Part shown: piece by piece, positions 56,266 to 64,000 of the stretch | Numbering within the stretch: the stretch's first letter is position 1 | Layout: the number at the start of each line of letters is the position of its first letter | Origin: Talaromyces rugulosus | Taxonomy: Eukaryota; Ascomycota; Eurotiomycetes; Eurotiales; Trichocomaceae | Direction: 5' to 3' | Assembly (NCBI RefSeq): GCF_013368755.1 | Contig: NC_049561.1 | Location: forward strand, 4,278,001 to 4,342,000 | DNA: 64,000 bases | The notes under the pieces: model-generated | What the model was told of the DNA's origin: nothing | Seen by the model: the letters and a program-made list of their open reading frames with translations, nothing else | Databases searched by the model: none | Made by a program: the position numbers and the translations under genes

Positions 56266-59200
56266 CCCTGAAAAACTTTCACTTATTCTCATATGAATTG
56301 AACATTGATGTCTCGCTTGAGGCTCCCTCGTCCAAATGAATTTCCATCCCAAATATAGACCAACACCATTTACACCTTTCTCGGTGAGTAGAGCACAGGT
56401 TATGTCACTTAGCAGTATCAATCCTAAATGGAGCCAGAGCCACCAAAGACTCTCGTGGTTATATTTCGCCATCGATGACTTGCAGGGCGCATAGGAATTT
56501 AAGATTCGAAGACATGTTGATCACGACGCGGTGAGCTGGTGGACATTGTATATCAGGAGGAAAATTGAAGGCTCGGGTCTGTCATGTAAGTTAGGAAGCA
56601 CACCAGTAGGCTAAGTTGTCATCCTTAACAATTTATAATATTCAGGGGTTAGATTGTAACTCGAGAAATAGAGGATGAATTTGGAACGCACGATGGAATC
56701 GGTCTCCTTGGTCACTTTATTGCTCCGAAACTCTCGAATATGTACTAGTCATCTCTGTTATGTTATCACTCTAGAGTTCCCTTTCTTCTTCATGTGTTGT
56801 ACAAGGGTATTTCGGCAGTTAGAGGTTCGATGTGATGATTGCCTTTTTGGCATATTGACATCTTGACAAGATTCTGAGAGATCTCATCCTCACCAACTAT
56901 GTTCGTAGTCTAAAACAATCAATGTTTCCCTCTCTCCCAAATTCCACCGTCTTTCTTATCAGAGCATGCAGCCTGTAGGCTCGCAGCCCATCCATGGATT
57001 CCATGCGGAGCCGTATATCGACATCCCAAACTTAGCCGAAGAACGTCGTCGGAGCAGGCGGGTGTTTTTCTTTCCGAATTCCGATATCGACACCCAGCTG
57101 AAGACCACATAACTTGACGGAGCAAAGGAATCAGAAGAGGATAAAAAGGGATGTTTCTGGAAGACAAGCAGAAAATGATATTATGTGACGGAACTCTTGT
57201 ATTGCTGAGCCCTGGGAATGTTTAACACCCTTGTGGATGACGCCGCACGTAAGTTGTGGGATGATGGCTTGAAAATGACGGGGCAGCAGCACATCTTCTG
57301 ATAGACTAGGGAATGAGTTTTTCGTCTGATATACAACGTCTCCAAGTTAGCTGACATTAAGAGGAGTATCTTAAGATTAATGACGGTCACTGTTAAAACA
57401 AACTACTATAATACTTATGAGTTGGGTACACACTGCACACCCCTATCATCCGTTGATCACGAGAAATACTCTTGCAGGCTCCAGCATTTTACTAGCCCCT
57501 TTCTCCCATACAATGCCAATAAAATCGCTATAACAATCATAGCTGTTGGGAGAACGTAACCACATCGATCGACTCTCTGATGGTAACGTACATCCCTTTC
57601 CATGGCTCTTCCGTTGCATAATGACGTCTGTGCAGAAGTAAGATCACCCACTCTGTACATAAACCTAGTTTCTAATAATAAAAGAACACGATGATGCGAG
57701 TTTTAGGAGACTTTAGACCAACAAAATCCAAGCTTGATCGGTCTACTGAGATGCTCCGAACAGCGATGGAGAAAAGGAGTTTAGCGGCCATAATCTTACT
57801 GTCGGAAACTTGATTTCCTGTTGGAAAGTTGGCATTTATCGTTATGAAGGAGTATGAGTCTATCACTTAGTAGCGTTGTTTCACCCCGATGTTGGCTTGA
57901 GTGGCTCCTGTGATTATCAGGTCGCCCCCATGACTCGTCACGACGACATGAGGCGCCATGACAAATGGTGTCATTTTCCCAAGGCCCTTCTTTTGTTATT
58001 TTATCTACTATCCTCAGCATAGTATGTTGTCATTAGCCTGGCTTGGAGCTAGACCGTAATGGAAAATAAAATGCGGTATAATCATCCTTCTGAGGCGGTT
58101 AGTAATAGTCAGCACTTTAATGTAAAATCCTGCCTCGGATTTATCGCAATACGGACATCTGGGGCCTCCGTACGGAGTACTTCGGCAGTTACCTTAGAGT
58201 TAAATTTGCCCGTGATCCATTTATAAGGATGCAGTTCCATGAATTCATAGTAATTTCTAGCCCAGTAGGCCAAGGATCCTTTTTTTATGCATACGGAGTA
58301 TCCGTAGATTCCGTACTAAAGACTTACCAACAGAAGGATATTTTAGCCCCTAAATAAACACTAACAGTTTGAGTATATGTTAGCGTAATATAGTCTACGG
58401 AGTAGCCGGCATGGAAATTTGGGGTAGTCTTCAGGTGAATAGTACGGAGTAGTGGGATAGACTAGTGAATGGAGTCGCATCCTGAATAATAGGACTGTTG
58501 GATCACCTGTTTTGGGCAGTGCTTATTCCATTTTAAGTATGTAGTGGTCTCTAGAAGCCTTAGGAAGGCTGTCACTAGTGATAACTTTGATAAACAACAC
58601 GTACCACGATAGGCTAATTTAGCTGACCAATTCGCTGGTGTAGTGTTTATGCTCTATAAGTCTAAACCAACAGTCCAATGGCAAATTTAGCCGACATTTG
58701 TAGCGAGTTGGATATGAATCATATGATCACTGTTCCCAAGAGAAGATCCCCAGGGGCATGTTATACTCCGTAGTAATAATAGATCCTTTCAATCTCTTTC
58801 AGGCTGGGGTGATTTCATTCGACATGTCGGCTGAGTCTATCTACGAAATTTAATACCGGATATGCACCGCGCTGCATTTCTGTGATGCACCACAACTTTA
58901 GCTCGGTTTTAATTATCCAAATGTATTCCGGATGGAAGACTATTCGAGTTTGTCTGGGTTCGAACGTAAGGGCAACCAGCTGTGTCTGGTGAATGCCTCA
59001 AGGCACTAAAATCCAGAACCAACGTTATTGCTGACCTAGGGACCACTAATATCAAAGTCGTCTCCAAATTATGGAGTTCATACGTACGTAGTTGTCACCC
59101 ACCCAACGCTGTGGAGTCACTACAGGAATCATTCTATTTTAAACGGAGACCCTGAACCCTAAAGCCAAGTCAGTCTAACTTAAGACGGCTATGTCGATGC

Positions 59201-59885
59201 GGCGCTTGTACACATTTAGCTTTCCGGGCCCATTTTTTCTGGAAGCTAAAACGCATTAGTCGTATACTCTAAGCCAAAACAGTATAAAAAGTGCTTCTGC
59301 CAAGGCCCCTCCAGAGAAGCTTATCCCCAGTGATTAATTCCGTCCTGATCGTCCGGCCTCACGTCTCTCCCAAGTCCCAACTCTCTTGCGCCCCTGCATA
59401 CTTAGTACTATTTGTCATTAATGGCACCCCCCCACCTCTCCCGGGCCCCTCCCGGCTTTTAGGGCCTAGGGCCTAACATCTGCTATCTAGATTCTCGCTT
59501 TCATAGGCCACCGCGTACAAAGCTAACCAGGAATGTCGAAACGTGGCCCCTTATCCAAGACTCACCAGCGTGCATAGAAAACCAACAGGACCCAACACGG
59601 GACTTCGGCCACGCCGTGGACGGCCTCGCCGCATATACGCGCAACGTTAAAATGATGTTGCGCAACGCCGGCTGATAAGTTAATTCAACCCTGTTGTGAA
59701 AAAGACACTAGTCAAGGACCTAAAAAAGTGGAGCGGTGCATATGCTCATCGCCATCGTCCAGATATAAAGACTATGATGCGGCTTTTCTGCGCCTTGGGA
59801 AAAGCCTCGCCCAGATTTAGAGGCCGTTTATGCACCATTCCAACACCCACCCATCCCCATAGTCACACCGACCTAACGAACCACG
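56266..59885. other. Gene-poor 3.6-kb stretch with TACGGAGTA motifs
   Basis: No gene could be supported on either strand. Short open frames on the minus strand (56919-58020) have no recognisable motif. Five copies of TACGGAGTA or its complement lie at 58171-58772. Frequent stops and AT-rich patches suggest old, decayed sequence. The promoter of the next regulator is at the right end. Confidence 0.5.
58166..58772. repeat. Cluster of TACGGAGTA motifs
   Basis: TACGGAGTA at 58171, 58292, 58396 and 58443, and its complement TACTCCGTA at 58764. The first is part of the perfect 12-base palindrome CTCCGTACGGAG (58166-58177). No larger repeat unit joins them. Confidence 0.7.
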
Positions 59886-61644
59886 ATGATGATTGAGCAA
59901 GAATATAAAACAGAAAGAAGGCTGAGAACTAGTCACCCAAAGGTTCGAACAGGTTGCCTGACATGCAAGTAGGTCCACCCCCTGATGTCAATCACCTTGG
60001 ACTTGAGAGACCTTGAAACATTTGAATTCATTCGACCCCCTGATTTGCCCCTATCGCCAGTTATCTGATTTGCCAGCATGGAGCAGATGCTCATGAATAT
60101 GTAGGCGCCGGCATAAAAAGTGTGACGAGAGTCACCCGTCATGTCGTATGTGTATCAGTTCCGGTCGCGAGTGCGAGGGATATCGCAATCTCCCTGATAA
60201 AAGAACGAGGGCTGCACGGAGGCCCGGCCAAGCTGTCGTCCACGTTCCGATCCTTGCCAAAGCCACAGCAAATCAGCAATGCTCTCGAAGCCTGTCTATT
60301 TCAAAGGCGTCTTCTTCTCTCGGTCGAGGAAGTTTGGTAGACCTTACACCTGCCGAAGGGTGGTATTTGGACCATTTCCGAAGGATCACCTCTCCTCGTT
60401 GCGGTGGATATTTCTACGACGAGTTCTGGCACCGATTAGTACACCAACTCAGCGAAGACCAGCCGGCAGTTCGACATGCAGTCATTGCCATGAGTGCCCG
60501 CCATTCCCAAATCGAACGACTAGAATTAGGACAAGTCTCATCGGCTGACGAAGGCTACCTAAGTCTCCAGCAGTGCAACAAAGCAATTACGTGCCTCCGG
60601 GAATACCTATCGAAAGAGCAGTCCGGTCGCTCACCGAAAGAGGTGGTGCTGGCCACCTGTGTTGTCTTAGTGTACCTTGCTCTTTTGGAAGAAGACGCCC
60701 ATGCTGCCGATTACCATTTTCAATCAGGCAATCGATTATTACAGGAGTGGCAAAAAGACAACTTTGAACAAAATCCCAACGGCCCGGCCTTTTTGCAGGC
60801 ATTCTCCGATCTTTATTTACATCGATCGACTTGTGCTGATCCAAAGACTTTTGTCGAAGACGAACACCCATCACTTTCAGCGCCATGTCCTGAGCAAGTG
60901 CGGCCCAGGAAGTCCATTGACAACTCGGAGACTGTCAATCATTTCATTGTTATTCTTGGATGGGTCGTGTTGCAGAGCAATCGGAAAGGATTCAGCATTG
61001 GGCCAGCAACCTCGTTTATCCGTAGCGGAGAGGCTTCAATTTTGAGTATGCTTCGGCTTTGGAGGATACAATTGAAACGATCCGTGATGGTGCACGGAAA
61101 CGATGTTCCACACAAGGATCGCGACGCACTGACTATATTTGCGTTATGGAGCGAAGTCATCTATATCAAGGTGACTGCAGGAAACCAGCCGGGGTCGCAG
61201 GAGATGAGATATGATGGCTTACTGTCCCGTTTCCAGCGAGCAGTCATTCTTGCAAAAACCTTTCTGACGGCGCCTACTGAGAAGTCAACGTCGCCGACCT
61301 TCCCAGCTAAAACCGCTATTATTCCTCCCCTCATATTCTGCGCATCCAAGTGCCGAGATTGGTTCATCCGACATCAAATACTGCTCTTATTACGCGGATT
61401 ACGAGACCAAGGAGACTTGTGGGTATCAGGAACGATCACCGTCCTAGAGAGACTAATCGAAATTGAATCAGAAGGGATCACGCCGGGAGAGAAGGTTCCA
61501 GAGTCTTCTCGCGTTGACTCCGTGTTTGCTGATATCCGAGACGAAGACTCTAAGCTAGAATTGTGGTATCGTCACTCGCGAGCACCTGGTGGTAATCATG
61601 AAGGGTTTTGGAGGAGTGAGATTTTGTCTATTCCAGCTTCGTGA
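59886..61644 (+). CDS. Zn2Cys6 transcription factor
   Basis: Two exons (59886-59968, 60105-61644; intron of 136 bases) give 540 residues. The zinc cluster straddles the intron: exon 1 ends in VRTGCLTC plus part of Lys, exon 2 continues RRHKKCDESHPSC followed by RMC and ECEGY, giving six Cys. The rest has the alpha-helical fungal-specific regulatory domain (AEGWYLDHFRRITSPRCGGYF; AVRHAVIAMSARH; VVLATCVVLVYLALLEEDAHAADYH). A second ATG at 59889 is equally possible. Nuclear regulator with unknown targets. It is isolated between two gene-poor stretches. Confidence 0.85.
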
Positions 61645-63100
61645 CAAAGCTACATATGTGCATAGCTTCCACCTGCAGGATATTAACTGTACAACAAAGC
61701 CAGATATCCCAGTTGCTACGCCGAGTTCAAGTGCTTGGCGCAGGCTGGTCTCAATATCTAAGGAATTACGCTTTATGTAAATTATGTGAGATTATGTAAA
61801 TCAAATATCGCTAGTGAACACTAGTTGACGGAGATCTGGCACGTCCAGATGTCAACATTGTATTTCACCGCGGAACGAACATTGAAGTGAAGTGATTATT
61901 AGTTGCAGTTACTTTTCAAAAAAAAGAAAAGAAAATGCAAGCTAATTCGTTTCTCAAATTTTATCTGAACAAGGAATTACTCTTCTAGGGATACGTAAAG
62001 GTTAGTAATCTATAATAATAAACTATATATGCACTCTCTATATAGTTTAATGTTAAATAATGATTAATCTTTTTATTATTGACTTCCTTCTGCTTTCTAT
62101 GGCGCTGGCACCACTTGACCTAGTAATACCATGTGGTGACTGTTGATTACAATAGTACCTGGTAGAATCTTAAAAAAAAAACATGAATTTTATTACTCAT
62201 TATGTTGCTTGCATTTCAATTTGTTACAAACAAAGGAAGTGTGATCAATTGATATTGTTACCTGTCGTCATAGCTAGAGGTGAACATCTAGTCTAGTCGC
62301 ATTTGTCGTAATAATGTATATCAAGCAGCTGACACGTCACTTTCAAGTATGGTTTCCGGTTATTTTCCAACTAGAAGATTGTGACTGTTTTAATGTTGAT
62401 TTAACCTCTTAGGTCTATGGACATGGCCCTCCGAATAGGCCCGCAAATAGCACATCTTCATGTACGTGGAGGCTGAGCCACATCAAATAAGGGCACTTGA
62501 GGTTTAGCGAGCTCAATCAAATTGTGAGTGCTAGGACTTGGGCCGAGTCACCAATATTTGACCCATATCAGCCTGGTCAATCAGTTCGGCGCTTAGAGCG
62601 AATAGCTAGCCAATTGGCCGTCCTTTCGTCTTCTCTTGTGCTTAAATTTACCACCCAGGCTTAGCATGGAGAGACGCTCTAGCAAAACATGGGACACTCG
62701 TGGTTCCCTATCACGTTCCGTTCGCCGCCAGACAGAAGAAGTTGAAAGAGATTCTTACATAAAGTTCCCGACGCTTAAAAGTATTGGAGACTGATCAAAA
62801 GCCCGTAGTTAGACAAAAGTCCCCGAGTGATATCGGTGGAATTCCAGATTATTGGGTTACAACAAGCGATATTCTACCGTCACGAGGAGTTTTATGAGAT
62901 CGACACAGGAATAACTTTATTAAAGAGAACATTTGGGCGAGGGTGACAGAATTATCCGAGGAATACATACATCTGGAGTCTAGTCGAATATTTTCGCGCA
63001 ACGTGGCTATATTGCTCAACTTCATTTGTTTTTATTCTATGCATCTTTTGGTCAACTAGAATTTTGTCAAGCGATTGTATCTAACCAAATCTTCAGTCGA
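61645..63100. other. Intergenic, AT-rich
   Basis: About 1.45 kb with no coding signature on either strand. One ATCAATTGAT palindrome at 62244-62253. Confidence 0.5.
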
Positions 63101-64000
63101 TCAAATTTACCAAATTGCCCCTGTCGACTCCGTTCATCATCCTCATCGGCTTCCCCGTCACTGTCATTCTAATCTCAGATTGGACGGAGCCAATCATCGT
63201 GGTAGATATTCTCACAGGGTCGACCCTCTCCACCAACGCAAAATCACCGAAATATATCCAGTGAAGCATCTTCAGAAGCCATTTGATCAAGTTCTTTCTT
63301 TTTGAAATGTCTGACCTCCTTGTTGTCTGAGAATCGATAAGAGCCTTTACTGACAAGTAATGGACATACTGTCAAAAACCCAGTATCGTGAATAATCTTC
63401 CCATTCTCGAGTTCCCAGTTCCAATGGTTGTATTGGTACTCGTGTCGAGAGCAGTGTAAATGTGAAGTAACTCGAAGCGCACAATCCTTTGTTAAGGACC
63501 ACCCGCAGGGTTCTTAAGGTGTTCTGGGTCTGACCCTGTAGCCCAAATCGTCATCTTCGGTTGGAGGGAGATTGATTAAACGCCACACATCCGACCTAGA
63601 GATGTATTAAGGGTCTTTCCCGGTATACCGACCCGAACCCGCAACATCCATAAAACTTTGAGGACAACCAGTCCAAGGGGAAGCAAGGGGGTCAAGAAGT
63701 GGCCTGCCTCCCCTGATTTTTTGGATAATTTTGGAGGATAGTCCGCACATTACTGCTCCAATCCAAAGTGCACTAAAATTTGGCCGTCGAATGACACCAA
63801 TCAAGGCAAGTAGTTCTTTCCCACTGTCTTTCATGGTGGATTCATCTCCTAATATCTCTTCAAGGACCGGATGTAGCCATGTAGTGATCATGTTGCAAGG
63901 AACATTGGCTTCCCAGAATGATCCACATAAAGTTGATATCATGACTTCTGGATTGCAAATTAAAGTCATGTAGTAGGGCAGCTTCTCGTATAAATTGGTC
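63100..64000 (-). pseudogene. Decayed gene of an uncharacterised fungal family, cut by the window edge
   Basis: Reading from the right edge, one frame encodes MTLICNPEVMISTLCGSFWE, LIGVIRRPNFSALWIGAV, SPWTGCPQSFMDVAGSGRY, then TAA (63609-63607), ISRSDVWRLINLPPTEDDD, another TAA (63516-63514) and PCGWSLTKDCALRV with HEYQYNHWNWELENGK. The pieces before and after both stops plainly belong together. Further down an acidic segment (SDGEADEDDERSRQG) is preceded by TGA and TAG. I recall similar hypothetical proteins in Eurotiales but cannot name a function. The nonsense codons mark a pseudogene; the 5' end lies outside the window. A role for stop-codon loss by C-to-T changes is inferred. Confidence 0.65.

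Noticed and set aside
56919..58020. Several minus-strand open frames of 60-82 codons
   Set aside because: No shared frame through plausible introns and no recognisable motif; left as unassigned.
58950..58975. tRNA-like T-loop string ggttcgaac
   Set aside because: The flanking bases do not pair to form a T-stem and no other tRNA arms are nearby. The same string near 59942 is part of a zinc-cluster coding exon.

Overview
The window is nuclear DNA of a filamentous ascomycete. Genes are compact, with introns of about 50-80 bases (GT...AG), and the families present (fungal Zn2Cys6 regulators, DUF3425-type bZIP, PTH11-like rhodopsin-fold receptor, S53 peptidase, GH93, GH31) suggest an Aspergillus/Penicillium-type (Eurotiales) genome. 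That placement is inference. No tRNA, rRNA, CRISPR array or intact transposon was seen.

Left part (1-24,000): a secreted GH93-type arabinanase with an odd stop codon (2194-3285); a head-to-head pair encoding the carboxyltransferase and biotin-carboxylase/biotin-carrier subunits of an acyl-CoA carboxylase (3899-8254); a PTH11-like membrane receptor; a cytochrome P450; a short-chain dehydrogenase (SDR); a secreted glycosidase-like protein; a Zn2Cys6 regulator divergent from a Dal5-type anion transporter; and a GPI-type aspartic protease. No polyketide synthase or peptide synthetase is present, so no complete secondary-metabolite cluster can be claimed.

Centre (25,000-44,000): a triose-phosphate/nucleotide-sugar transporter-like protein and a GT34 Golgi glycosyltransferase, then the most coherent block of the window: GH31 glycosidase, SDR, Zn2Cys6 regulator, class II aldolase-like enzyme, SMP-30 lactonase and MFS sugar transporter (29,555-41,779). 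The order and functions fit a sugar-release, uptake and oxidative-catabolism cluster. The aldolase lacks the usual phosphate-binding loop, which fits a non-phosphorylated route. A circularly permuted ATP-grasp-like enzyme follows.

Right part (44,500-64,000): an S53 peptidase with a 7-base micro-exon, a glutathione S-transferase pseudogene, a short hypothetical gene, a K+/H+ antiporter of the Kha1 type, a retinol-dehydrogenase-like SDR, a bZIP/DUF3425 regulator, a gene-poor stretch of about 3.6 kb with a cluster of TACGGAGTA motifs, another Zn2Cys6 regulator, and a decayed gene running off the right edge. The palindrome ATCAATTGAT occurs six times, always between genes.
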